In this document: positions 34,963-46,527 of the stretch, in pieces
Layout of the letters: each line of letters starts with the position of its first letter
Numbering within the stretch: position 1 is the stretch's first letter
NCBI GenBank assembly: GCA_034387635.1
Contig: JAOANU010000014.1
Span: forward strand, 372,001-436,000
Length of the DNA: 64,000 nt
From: Rhodosporidiobolus odoratus
Lineage: Eukaryota > Basidiomycota > Microbotryomycetes > Sporidiobolales > Sporidiobolaceae
Direction of reading: 5' to 3'
Made by a program: the position numbers and the translations under genes
The notes under the pieces: model-generated
What the model saw: the letters and a program-made list of their open reading frames with translations, nothing else
Database searches by the model: none
Told to the model about the DNA's origin: nothing

Positions 34963-36668
34963 ATGAAGCCTTTCCGTTCTTCCAAGCGTATCCCTGACCA
35001 GCCTACTGCTTACAGCACAGTACCTCACAGTATCCGAAGTCCTCCTCACCCTTCCCGCCGCCCTCTCGCGCCGTGCCAAACTTTCCCCTACAGAAACCTC
35101 CCAAGTTCTCCACGACCTCTCCGTCGCTGTTTGCTCTCGAGATGCTGCACGAGACCGGAGTATTAGCGAAATGGTGCGGAGAGATTCGGAGCAAGGAAAG
35201 GGCTATGCGATGACAACGGGGGATGCGGGACTGGATGATCTGCTGGGAGGAGGATTACGAACGGGTAGCCTGACTGAAGTGGCGGGTCATTCGTGTGTAT
35301 TGTATTCGATCGCCCTCCGACTATGGCTGGCTAACGTCGGCTGGTGCCCGCAGCTCGTCCGGCAAGACACACATCTGTCTACAAGCATCCCTCACCGTGC
35401 AACTCCCGCTCGAACTCGGTGGCCTCAGCGGCGGCGCGCTCTTCATCTCGTCCGAAGGCACTGTTCCCTCCACCCGACTCTTCTCCCTAGCGTCCAGCCT
35501 TGCCGCGTCCCTTGCGCCACCCTCGCCCGACTCTTCCTCGTCCTCCTCATCTCCCCCCTACACAGCCTGGGACTTCCTCGACAATGTCCACACCGAGAAG
35601 GCTCCTGACGTCGAAACCCTCGACGCAGTGCTCTCATACCATGCCCCAGCCGCGATCGAGCGAATCAACGCCCTAGCCTCCTCAGGTTCTCTTCCTCCCT
35701 CAACCATCTCGCCCTATGACGACCCCCTCCCCTCTCAATTCCTCTCCCTCAACCGTCCCTATCCACCTCGTCCACCTCTTCCGATCCGACTCATCATAAT
35801 CGACTCCATAGCCGCCCCCTTCCGCGCTGAAACCGAAACCGGTTCAACCGGCTTTGCTCAACGAGCGAAAGACTTCGCCCACTTGGGAGACACGATGAAA
35901 CGACTTGCACATGTGTATGGATGCGCGGTGATTGTGGTTAATCAAGTGACGGATGTTTTCGACTCGAGGGGAGCTATGCCACCGAGTTTTCTTCAGGACG
36001 TTCCGGCGAATCCGACTGCCCCACCTTTCCCTCCTTCCTCCTTCGCTCCCTCCCCCTTTCCTCGACGTCCCCTGGTCTCGAGTACCACCTCAGCCAGTGT
36101 CTCTCGAACAAACTCTACCTCCTCGTCTTCAACCTCATCCACTACCAACAGTGCAGGACTACCCCCACCCCCCCATCATCAATACCGTTTCCCCTCCCTC
36201 CTCTACTCTCGTTTTCAATCCCCCCACTTTAGCGGTGCCTCCTCCTCCTCCTCTTCCTCCTCTTCCTCCTCGTCATCATCCATCCTCCCCTTTCCCCCCA
36301 CCGCAGCAGTCTCCGCAGCCCTCGGCCACAGCTGGTCCAACATCCCAAACATCCGCATACTCTGCCTCCTAAAACGCGGAGAAGGTGAAAGAAGGAGGAG
36401 TAGAAGAGCTGCTACAGTGGTTTTTTCCCCTTATGCGCCGAGGGGAGCGGTTGGATATGAGATTTTGGAGGATCATGGGGTTAGGAGTGTGGGGGAGGTG
36501 GTGGTCAGAGGTTTGGGGAATGCGTCTAGCGCTGAGGAGGGGGAGGGAGAGGGAGAAAGGGAGGCTGGGGAGGCTGCAAGGAAGAACGGTGAGGGTGGAG
36601 TGGATGAGGAGGAACGCCTGTGGAGGGAGCTAGATGGGCATGCTGCGGTTCAGGGATGTGGTAGGTGA
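34963..36668 (+). CDS. RAD57: RAD57/XRCC3-like RecA-family recombination mediator
   Basis: RecA-fold Rad51 paralogue that supports Rad51 filament formation in homologous recombination. The core lies in exons ending 35292 and running 35354-36668. Walker A reads GHSSSGKT across the intron, and Walker B lies in [21 protein letters not shown] and the C-terminal [14 protein letters not shown]...[10 protein letters not shown] block are typical of Rad57/XRCC3. A Ser/Pro-rich insert of about 110 residues, including a run of 14 Ser, separates them. The N-terminal helical domain ([20 protein letters not shown]) is open in frame only from 34967. The ATG at 34963 is out of frame with it by one base. An upstream exon, or one extra base after the ATG, would explain this. 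Confidence 0.82.
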
Positions 36669-36864
36669 TGCAGGCCTTGGCGGAAGAGCAGCGGATCGGT
36701 TTATAGCAACGGTTGATCGTTTTGTCCTTGTTGTCTGTACCTTACGTACCTTGCTCAACCGGCTCCACACCGCCTTACAGCATGAAGTGAGGGACGAGAA
36801 TGCGTGCGACAAGTTGCAAGTGCGGGATAGTGCAAAATTGCAGCTACGGAAGGAGAGGGGGAAT

Positions 36865-39800
36865 CTAAGATGCAGACGCCGCTGCTGCCGAGTTGAACAC
36901 GTTCGGTGCCTGTAAGTACAAACCAAAATGTGATCAGCGGGAGCCATCTCGAAAGAGGGGAATATAGTAGAGGTAGGACGCAAAGGCGAAAGAAGGATGG
37001 GGGGAGAAAGGGGTAGAATGCATACCTTCTTCCGAATAAATTCAGGCGGAATACTGCTCACACCCCTCGCGTACGTCTTTGTAGTCAACACGAGTTCGTC
37101 ATACACGATAGCCGGAACCTTCTTGTTGTGTAACGAGGAGGAAGGGTGAATGCTGACAAGCTGTACGAAACGCAAGTGAAAGACAGTCAGTCTCGATCAG
37201 ACTCGAAGGGAAAAGCAGGGTCATGGATGGCTCACCTGCTTGGTCATGACATGTCGATACGTCCCATCCTCCATCCTTACCGCCGTATTGGCAAACAACC
37301 CCCTCACCAACGCTCCCAGAATCACCTCGGCCGCCTCCTCACTCTCCCCGACACTAACCTCCACATCTCCACGGTCCAGCCTCTCACACCGTTCCTTCAA
37401 CTGTTTCCTAGCGTCCAAGACACTGTTCATAGCCTTGAACGAAACAAAATTCTCTTTACACCAACTCTTCTTCTCGCCCAATGAACCTAATTCTTCATAG
37501 GCTCGAAGAATGTTGAGGAGCATGAGGTGGTCTCCGGATCGATGAATGAATTTGCTTCGAGCCGCGTTGGCTAGGTCTCGAGTCGCAGAGTTATTGATGA
37601 GGAGTTGGTCGTTCGAGCCGAGGAGAGCTACGAGGTCGATGATGTCTTTTGGGCAACCTTCAGAGAAGGAAGAGAGGAGGACGCGAGCGTATATGGGGTC
37701 GAGGGGGAGAGAGGCCATTTGGAGACCTAGAGGAGTTATGCGACCTTTTGGAGAGAGGGCATCAAGGCCATGGAGGGTGAGGAGTGCGAAGACGACTGCT
37801 CGATGAATCCGTCAGAAACGAGGGCAAAAGTGGAGCATGCTATGTTTCGACAGGGAAGAAGGGGAACGGATGACGCACTGGCGTCCTTGTCCGGACGATC
37901 CATGTACTGGAAAGACCAGACATCTTCCTGTCCAGCCGCCATAAGATGGAGCAGCGCAAATGTGAGCGACACCCGCATGATCTCGGGCTGTGTTCGCTTC
38001 TCGAGAGCGAGATAGTCCCTCTCGGTGTAGAGGCGGAAGCAGTATCCGTCGGCCTAAGACGGGGAGGATGGACGGCAGCAGGGACCGGAATAGTCGGAGC
38101 ACGAGGGAGGACAGAACAAGGAGGAACTGCCAAAAGTAAGCGAGTGCCAAGGAGGGACAGGCGTACACATGGAAACAACGCACCTCGCGACCTGCTCGAC
38201 CCATCCTCTGCTTTGCCGAACTCTGGCTGATACTCTCGACCATGAGAGAATCGATGCCTGTCATCGGTTGATATGATAAGTGTCGGATCTGCTATACAGC
38301 ATAACCCTACGCGAGGCAAGGACCAGCGGGAAGATCCGAGTGTTGCGAAAGAAATCGACGCACCCGTTCCCGCATGATACCTTTTCTCCTTCGCCAATCC
38401 ACAGTCGACGACAAATTTCACGCCGGGAATAGTAACGGAAGTTTCGGCAACATTGGTAGAGAGGATGACCCTGCGTTGATTCGGTCGAGGGAGTTCAAAC
38501 GCTTTCTGTTGCTCTGAAGCGGGAAGCTTGGCGTAGAGGGGGGTGACGATGAGCTGCGAATCGTAAGCAACGAAGTCGATCAGGCGCTTATTCGACAACC
38601 TGGAGGTTCAGGCAGCCAAGGCGGGAGGGAAGGGTGAGACGCACCTCTCCCTTGTTCGGATAACTCTTCTCGAGGTCTGCCGCATAACTCCGAATACTCG
38701 CATTCAAGCTCTCAATTTCCTCCTGACCCGGGAGGAAGACGAGGATACTCCCAGGCATGTATGTAGTGTGAATCTGGAAAACGGTTTTGAGCGCAGCGTC
38801 GAGGTAGTCGGGTTGAGGGGTCTGGGCGTAGTTCAGGGTGACATTGTGCTGACGACCTTGTACAAAGAGAACAGGGGCACTGCGAAGGAGAGGGTCAGTA
38901 CCTTGTACCCTGCTCTAATGAGGAGAAAGGGCACGCACTCGTTGAAGAACTCGCTGAACCGCTTGGCATCAATTGTAGCGCTCATGACCACGATCTTCAA
39001 CTCCGTAGGTTCCTTCTCTCCTTCAGCTACCTCCTTTCCTTTTCCCTTCCCCTCCTTGAACGCCTTAACCTTCTCCTTCCTCCTCTTCTGAATCTCCTTC
39101 AAAAACCCCATGAGCATATCGGTCCTCAAACTCCTCTCGTGCGCCTCATCAAGTATGACAACCTCATAGGCGTTCAAGTCGCGATCGGCCAGCATCTCAG
39201 CGAGCAGAGCACCGTCGGTCGCGTATTTCAGGCGGGTGGCTCGGCAGGTTCGATCGTCGAATCGGACCGTGTAACCGACTAGACCGCCGATTTGAGTACC
39301 GACTTCCGCGCTGACGCGGGAGGCGAGAGAGATGGCGGCTACTCGTCGGGGTTGGGTGCAAACGATGCGAGGTTTAGCGGTGCTCACTGAAGAGTGGAGG
39401 AGGAATTGCGGGATTTCTACAGGGGTCGAAGAGGGCCAGCCGAGTGACGAAGAGAGAGTAGGAGCGTAGTCGTAGACGACCATGGACAGTGGAGTGGTAT
39501 GCACTGTCAGCAGGAAGCCAGAAAAGCCAGAAAGCCAAGAAAAGGGGAATGCGCACGGGTGGTTTTTCCTGAACCCGTTTCGCCCAGCACGATCACCGTG
39601 TCGTTCTCCTCAATGCCCTTCAAGATGGCGTCCTTGCCTGATCGGGCGTCAAGCGTACATCGTAACAGAAGAGGAAAATGAGAAAAAAGAACAATCAGCT
39701 CTCGACACCAAACAAAATGAAGCCTTGCAAGCCTATCCGAGTTCGTCGGACTAGCACGCAAGGTACTGTGAAAGATCGACAACGCACCAGCAAACACCGG

Positions 39801-40202
39801 CAACTCTCTCCTGCTATTTTCCAACCTCTTTGCTTCCTCCCTCGCCTTCTTCTTTTCCTCATTGGTCCACTTCTTTCCCGCCTTTCCCTTCTGCGTCCCG
39901 TTCCCGTTGGATGCCGCCGCTTTGCCTCCCTCGTCGTGTCCATGCAAGGCCGCCAGTGCCCTCAATTTGGCCTCCTCTTCTGCTTCCTCATCGAAGACGT
40001 GAATTTTGGGTCGTCTAGAAGGCTTTGCGGATGCTGGTGAGCCATTAGCGAGGGTTGATCGCTTTGCTGGACTTTGCTTCGAGGTTGGAGTGTGTTCAAG
40101 TGGTTTTAATGAAGTTGATGGAGGAACAGAAGGAGAAGTCGCGGTGGCTGTGGGAGAGGGCTTGGGCTGATGTTCTGCGTCGAAAACTGTTCGGACAGGC
40201 AT
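36865..40202 (-). CDS. DEAH-box RNA helicase, DHX33-like
   Basis: ATP-dependent RNA helicase of the DEAH/RHA family; DHX33 in animals acts in ribosomal RNA transcription and translation. The protein starts at 40202 with a disordered basic N-terminus (about 130 residues). It then shows Walker [10 protein letters not shown], motif Ib region VGYTVRFDD, motif [11 protein letters not shown], motif III VMSATID, motif V STNVAETS and motif [12 protein letters not shown] winged-helix/ratchet region and an OB-fold follow ([29 protein letters not shown]), and the last exon encodes [14 protein letters not shown] and the stop at 36865. About ten short introns interrupt it; I did not fix every boundary. 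Order and spacing of motifs, and the QRRVILSTN...[10 protein letters not shown] stretch, fit DHX33 better than the spliceosomal DEAH proteins. Confidence 0.88.
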
Positions 40203-40442
40203 GCTGACTCTGTTGAGCCAGCAGAAGCGAGGGGGGACAAGTAATTGAGGAGAGGCGGATGAACAGCCGGCGAAATATTTTGTATCTGCACAACGTCGAC
40301 CCTAGTCTCCCACTTCTTTCGCTAGATGCACCGCACCAAGCTCATCTGCCTCTCTCGGCGGCCGCAACGAAACAAGGGGACACGGAAATGCACTTTTCCC
40401 TTTTTCTGCGTCGATCCTTCTGCTTCCCGTGGGCTATCCTCT
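40203..40442. promoter_or_regulatory. Helicase promoter and AOS1 3' flank
   Basis: A 240-nt gap between two same-strand genes, AOS1 upstream in transcription and the helicase downstream. No motif was identified. Confidence 0.4.
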
Positions 40443-42166
40443 CTACACGACCCCCAGTCCCCATACCCTGAACTGCCCACTCCCACCTTCATACACTCCA
40501 AAGTTCCTCAGCGGTTCTTCCTTCCCTCCGACGCAGTTTAGGATGTCTTGCCCGAGGATGCCACCCACGATTGCGCAGGACGAGGGGAATTCGGCGGTTT
40601 GAAGGGGAGCCAGAGCGCTGAAGAGCACGATTCATGTCAGTTCGAGGCGCGGAGACCCAGTGGAAAGGCTGGCGGGTGAAGAGAAAGGGGTTCGAGGTCG
40701 AAAGAGCCGGGAAGGGCACGAAACGGACCTGAGTTCTCCGTTTTGCAACCCGTTCTTGACACCAAGCTCGGGGAGCAGCTTTTCTGCTGCGCTTGTCAGC
40801 TGTTCCTCGGTAACTTCCGTTGCGCTTGGCGAGGCCGGGGCAGGGTTGCTCGATCGTTGTGCCGCGAAAAGAGCTGCGACGCCATGGTTGGTCAGCTGCT
40901 GCCAGTGCTTCGAACATCGACCTCGATACCATGAGTCGAGCAGAGAGGGCTAATCAAACGTACACAAAATGCTCCAAACCCCAGACCCAACTTTCTTCAT
41001 CTCCCTCGGTCGCAGCTGGTCAAATTTGTGTTCCAAGGCTAGCGAGAAGGGCACATAAGAGTGTGTCGACTTCGTAGGTACGACTGCCGTCTCTCCAGCC
41101 GAGAGGATCTTCTGGACGTCCCTGCGAAACAGGCGAAATGGGTCAGCCACGAGTCGACAACATAGGGTGCGAAGGCACAAGGCGAGACCGCAACGCCCGC
41201 TGCTGTAACGGGCGAGACTCCAAGTTTGGAAGAGGGCGATGAGAAAGACGGAAGTGACGTACACGACAAAGTCATGCTCCAGCAAATCCGCAAACATCCA
41301 CCCATCGACCCCCACGCTGCCCGCCGCAAACATCTTCTTCCCCAACTTTCTTGTCAAGTCGTTGACTTTCAGCTGCGGTACAGAGTCCCGGGACGAATCA
41401 GTCTTGTCCTCACCTCTTGCGGATTCACTGACGTGAGGATAAGAGTGAAGGGCTAGAGACGCACGACAGTGGGAGCATTAACGTCTGTCAGGACAACAAG
41501 GTCGAAGGTACTGAGAAAGTCTTCTGAGAAGAGCTGGGAAGCGGAGGTTTCGGTTGTAAGGTTGACGCGAGGGTTGAGGGCTTGTAGTCGAGGGGCAGAG
41601 GCTTCGATGCGCTATGGGTATGCACCGTGTCAGCTTCCTTCATCCTTACCCAGCCCACTACTCGTCACGCCATCCACCCGAGCAAGGAGAGGCATCTGAA
41701 CGAAAATCAAGGCAAGAACGGACGAAAGAAGGAAGGAAAAGTCACAACGTACCGACTTTCCCACCTCCTCCTCCCTAGCAAAGTAGTTGCACCCCAGGTC
41801 CTCTTCCAGTAGGTCCCCGCCGTCGAGCAAGGTCAAGCCTCCCACTCCAGCCAAAACGATGTTCTTGGCCGCGTCTACTGCGATGCCTCGGAACCTCCCT
41901 GCGAGGAGAATCCGCGATGCTTGCAGACGAGATTGGGCAGCAGCTCCCCATAGGCGAATCTGGACAGCGTGAGCGGGCGGACCGGCAGAATAGTAGTCCG
42001 GTTCGGTGGTAGGACGGCAGGATTGACGAAGCGAGACGAAGAATACAAGGAATGTCAGCGACTACTGCTTGTGGTTTGGTGAGATTGCGCGCACCTGACG
42101 ATCATACAGTGCTGCTTCCTCCTCACTGATGTCCTTCTCCCTAGGCCCTGTAGCGGGTGCTGCCAT
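40443..42166 (-). CDS. AOS1: SUMO-activating enzyme subunit 1 (AOS1/SAE1)
   Basis: Non-catalytic half of the SUMO E1; with UBA2 it adenylates SUMO. The ATG at 42166 begins MAAPATGP. EEAALYDRQIRLWG follows, the signature of AOS1 and related E1 subunits, then NIVLAGVGGLTLLDGGDLLEEDLGCNYF with the nucleotide-binding Rossmann turn. Later exons carry FDLVVLTDVNAPTV, a KKMFAAGSVGVDGWMFADL block, and the C-terminal AEFPSSCAIVGGILGQDILN...NFGVYEG typical of AOS1. At least five introns interrupt the gene; most junctions are visible but not all were verified. No catalytic Cys domain or ubiquitin-fold domain is present, as expected for subunit 1. Confidence 0.92.
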
Positions 42167-43010
42167 TTTGAGTGAACTGATGAGGTCGAGGGGACTTCAG
42201 GCGAGGTATCGAAGGGTCGCGAGAATGTTGACGCGTATGCTACAGAAACGTGAAGACCTTAGACGTTGTACTTGTGGCTTGCGGGACGAATCAGGCTGCG
42301 AGCAGGACACGATCAGCGAACAAGGTATTTCCGGGTTTTCGCTTCTCTTCCACCCCGAAGGAGACTCGTATACTCGCGTTCCCAAGACTGATACTGCAGG
42401 TACGGTAGCCGCTTCGACTGGAACATGGCGGCTACCCTACTGCTTGTCCGTCGATCCGGGTCAAGCGCCTCCTCACCCCGCTCTGTCCTTTCCGACTGTC
42501 CTTGTATGGGCCTCTCCCTCCTTGACGATTGCACCTGACAGTAATCAAGCTCTACATAGTCTAGCGCTGGGCAGCGAGGCGACCCGTACTTTCGTACAGG
42601 AAGCGCTCAGCAGAGGGCTGGGCCAGTGTCAGTTTGTAACTACACAAATACGTGACCCTTAGCTTCAACCGCATTCTCGAGCTAGGCCTCGGCTGTTCCA
42701 GTACCGTGTATGGCGAGTGCACAACAGAGCCGCGCAAGACTGAGGGGAAATAAGGCAAAGACTGGCGGCCTTCTCAATCAACCTGATTATCATTTGCCTC
42801 AGCGTCAAGATGTCGCTGTAAAGCCCCGATAATAGCTTTGCGGGTCTCGCGCAGCAATGGTCGCCCGCCCGAAATCCGAGGAACAGCATCGAACATGCTT
42901 CACATCGCGTGCGAGGAAGAAAGGAAAAAGACTTTCCGGCTGCTGCTTTTAAAGACGATAATCGTAGTACCCACCTTCACTACCCGACATCCTGAGAGGT
43001 AGGTAGAATC
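42167..43010. other. Intergenic region without a supported gene
   Basis: About 0.85 kb between AOS1 (minus) and the NmrA-like gene (minus). A plus-strand open frame at 42129-42662 overlaps the AOS1 start and shows no family similarity, so it was not called. The region should contain the AOS1 promoter. Confidence 0.4.
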
Positions 43011-44309
43011 TCAAGCGAAGGCCTTCCACTCGGTTGCCTTGACAAAGTCCTTCCAGGTGTTTACCTTCACCTGCAGGGCCTCCTGAGAAGGCTTGATGTC
43101 CTTGCCGCCAAAGTCTGCAGTCTTCGCTGTGTCAGGGCCATCCACCAAATACAGTGAGAAATACGCACATCCATAGTTCTGGAAGAAGAGCCACGACTCG
43201 AGACCCTCCAGGCCGAGTTTTTCGGGGAAAGGCGCAAGGAAGTCTTCGCGGCTGACTTGCTGGAAGATTGCCTTAATGCCGGTAACTGAAGGGGGGTTGC
43301 TAAGTGAGCTAGGTGTGTGAGGGTGTAGCATTGAAGGAATGTGCTTACCCTCGGTCCATTCTGCTGCAATCTCCGACATGTTCTTCTGCTCACTACAAGC
43401 CAGGACTTCCGTTCCAGGCTCGAGCTGCTCAATCGCCGCCCTGACGAAGGCTCCGTAATCGCTTGAGGTGTCAATGAAGGGCATCTTCGCGTCGCCGCTT
43501 ATGGGGAGCGCAAAGACCGCTTTGCCGTTCTCGTTCTTGCTAGGCAAGCCCATAGCTAGGTGGAAGTTTGACATGTACAGCGAGGCCTGGACAACGGAGG
43601 TAGGGATGCCGGAGACGCGGGCGTAGTCGGTGACCTGGGCCTGTAACGAGGAGGAGGGCGAAGAGTCAGGCATGACATTGCAGGTTGCGTTCCGTAGAAA
43701 AGCAAGAGAAGCGAATGTGCTGCGCACCTTGCCGTCGAAGTGATCGACGTTGCTGTACCTTCCATCTGTCATCTTCTTGACGGGCTCGAGACCGGACCAG
43801 ATGAAGAGCTTGACGGTCCCGGCGGCCTTTGCGGCATCGACAAGGCGCTTGCCATCCGCAATCTCGCGGTCGATGGACATGTGCTGCCAAAAGTCTGTGA
43901 CAGCCTGCAGGGGTAGTCATGGAACGTGAGAGAAAGAAAGGAACCGGAAAAGTACATAGTCAGTCAGCCAGCAAAAGACAATGAATGCTGGAAGTCGGGA
44001 CGTACGAAAACGATCTCGGCGCCAGCAAACGCTTTGTCGAGGTCCTCTCGCCTGCTGATATTTGCCTCTACGACTTCACATCCTTTACCTTTGAGCTCCT
44101 GGCTCTTCGGCTTGGACGCATTGCGAGTCAACCCGCGAAGGCGGTAAGGTTTGTCCGAACGGATGAGGTGGTCTACCACCGAGCCACCCTGTTCAAAGGC
44201 AAGTGTCAGGTCAGCAATGTGGTTCAATGATGCAGGAATGAGGTCAGACCTGAGTTCCGGTGGCTCCAACGATAGAAACGAGGGGTCCTTCCGAGGTAGT
44301 AGCAACCAT
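43011..44309 (-). CDS. NmrA-like family protein (copy 1)
   Basis: NAD(P)-binding Rossmann protein of the NmrA/HSCARG group, an atypical short-chain dehydrogenase class that often senses redox state rather than catalysing. The protein starts at 44309 with MVATTSEGPLVSIVGATGTQ, the glycine-rich nucleotide motif. GLTRNASKPKSQELKGKG follows, then DFWQHMSIDREIADGKRLVDAAK, LFIWSGLEPVKK, SNVDHFDGKA and a C-terminal WKDFVKATEWKAFA ending at 43011. About five introns interrupt it. Copy 2 (46528-47884) shares the layout and many motifs; the two are paralogues in the same orientation. Substrate or partner is unknown. Confidence 0.88.
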
Positions 44310-45220
44310 ATCGAATGTGTTTGCAACTGTCAGGCAAGAAGACGAGGGAGGAAAGAGAAGCGAGACGTACGTCGAGCCGACAGGCTTTACCATGTCCGAG
44401 AATCGGGCACCCGGCGGAACAGCTTATGGCAGCATTGATTGCAAGTCCGACGATCTGACGAGCATTCCGCGGAGCCGATGCGCTCGGAAAGCGCCTAAGC
44501 GCAGGGCATACACTGGACATACGGGGTGATGAAAACGCACGTAAGGATAACAGCGGCCGATGCTGTCAACGATAGCACACCAAGCGAATGTACCGTGGAA
44601 GAGGACCAGGCGGATGACCTTCTCAACTCAGACTTTCGCACGACTGTGTGCATTGCGTGCAGTCACGGCAACGTGTCAGCACACGAATGTAGGCGTGGAA
44701 GACTGCTTGCTGCCCGGGGGAAAGGAGAAAGGAGATATCGGAGGCGGGACAACGTGTGGTCGAGACGTGGTGGTGACTCCTGATTTCCTCGCACCTCCAA
44801 GATGCCGGCGCTCTCTAAGCCTGCGACTCTGCAGCCTTTATCATCGTACATAGAGCTATGATGAGGCTTCGGGGTCCGGCGTAGCCAGCTGCATTCGCGG
44901 TGCCATGTATGTTTTGCTGATTTTCTTCTGCGGATTTTGAAACCACTAGCGAAGCATTGCTGTGACCGGGAGCTTGTCGGAATATCACAGATTTGCAGCA
45001 GTATGTTGCGCCTATCGGTTCACCAGTCTCTTGACACCCCTGACCGCACAATGCCGGTTGGGCACCTTCACCGTGCCCCAGCCTAAATTCACTTTTACCT
45101 GCCGCTGTACTCTGTTGCGGTACCGCTTGCTAGAAACTGGAAGCAGAGGAGCGCTGAACACCCACTGGCGAGCTGAAGGACGAGATGACGAACCGAGGTT
45201 GTCCCGGAACACCCGGATCT
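44310..45220. other. Region without a supported gene
   Basis: About 0.9 kb upstream of NmrA-like copy 1, holding its promoter. Short open frames on both strands show no family similarity or splice structure. Confidence 0.4.
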
Positions 45221-46046
45221 CTACGCGAAGGTGTGAGAACACCTTACACAAAAACAGCTTGTCCAGCCAAGGCTTGAGAGCTGCATGCTGGACGGCGATA
45301 ACGAGGGCTTCGAACGTATCGGCAGCATGGTGCTGTCCTTGGGTCGACACTGGCTGACCACCACTAAGCGACAGCTAGGCGAGAAAGGACCGTGTTGCGG
45401 AGAAGGGTGGATGTGATGTCCTGTGGCAGCCTCTTCAGTACTGAGCCACTGCTGATGGAGCAAAGGGATACCGACCCGAGGCTGAACAGCAAGGCTGTAG
45501 CGTTTCTGAAGCGAGCTTGCAACCGCATTCTCAAGAGCGGCATCCCCTTCTCGTGCCTTCTTGCGCAGTGCTTTGATGCCACCAGTATGTATCGGCGTAC
45601 CTCGGGCTGTTACCTTCCACCAGCTGCTTGTCAGCGGCGGAAGAGGCGGCAGCGCCTTGACGTTGACCTTGACTGGGCAGTCCTCCCATACCTGGACATT
45701 AACGAGCATGTGTCAATACACATGGTTGCGCACATGGATCGGAGATGACCGACTGAGGAATACAAGAATTGCGTACCGGTACATTGTCCGATTCCTCCGG
45801 CGAGTCCGAGTCCGTACTGTCTTCGATGTCTTCCTCGGAGCTTGACAGCGCCCTGTCCTCACCGCCATCCGCGGAATCGTCATTGTCTGCCTCAATGTCG
45901 TCGTCGCTATCGCTGGACGTGTCGGATCGGGAGGTAGGGTCCGATTCGCTGTTCGCTGTGGCGGCGGCTCGCTTCGCTCGGTGCCCGGCGTGCCACTTTC
46001 CGCGTGTGGTATGGTAAGTTGAGTCCTGCCGCCGGATACGAGCCAT
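45221..46046 (-). CDS. Uncharacterised protein with acidic N-terminal region
   Basis: Family not recognised. The first exon from 46046 encodes MARIRRQDSTYHTTRG, a basic patch, and then a long Asp/Glu/Ser-rich stretch ending SDNVP before a GTACGC donor. After an intron the frame resumes near 45688 as VWEDCPVKVNVKALPPLPPL and TSSWWK. It runs on through GGIKALRKKAREGDAALENAVASS to a stop at 45221. Whether a further intron follows SSWWK is unclear. The strongly acidic N-terminus suggests a chromatin or nucleolar role, but that is guesswork. It lies between the two NmrA-like paralogues. Confidence 0.4.
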
Positions 46047-46527
46047 GCTAGCGCAGGATGTGCGGAGAGACCGCGAAAAAGAGGGATACGCGCCGAAACC
46101 AAACAGAGCGACAGGAGCTTGTAGCAAAGCGCTTTGGCCGCGACGCGTCGTTGCTGACATGAAGTCTCTGTGGTCGCGTCGGAAGGCGTTTTCTGAAAGC
46201 CGTATACTTGCACAGTGCACTGCGCTCGTTGACGCTCGAAGGGCAGAAGGCAGGGACTCGGAGGAGCCGAGACAAGACCAGTCAGATAACGAATCTCGCT
46301 CGTACACTGGGTCCTGACTCGTACAGCTGCCAAACACACGAGCACGAGGCAGTGACGAGCTGCTCAAAACTTGATAGAAGCCGACTACAAGCACTGACGG
46401 GGGATGCAGCTGACGGGTGACGGAGCCGGCGCACGACAGAGACTGAGAAAGCGCTGATCTTTCCTCGCAATCACATTAGCCCTAAGCCGCAAGCCCGTCG
46501 AGCACTGCGCTACACCTTCACATCGCT
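46047..46527. other. Intergenic region
   Basis: About 0.5 kb upstream of the acidic gene and downstream of NmrA-like copy 2. Open frames here look like out-of-frame continuations of flanking sequence. No gene supported. Confidence 0.35.

Noticed and set aside
34988..35015. A 28-nt intron to fix the RAD57 start
   Set aside because: Too short for splicing, and the skipped bases encode a good match to the Rad57 N-terminal helices in the other frame.
42129..42662. Plus-strand open frame of 177 codons upstream of AOS1
   Set aside because: Overlaps the AOS1 first exon in antisense and resembles no known protein.
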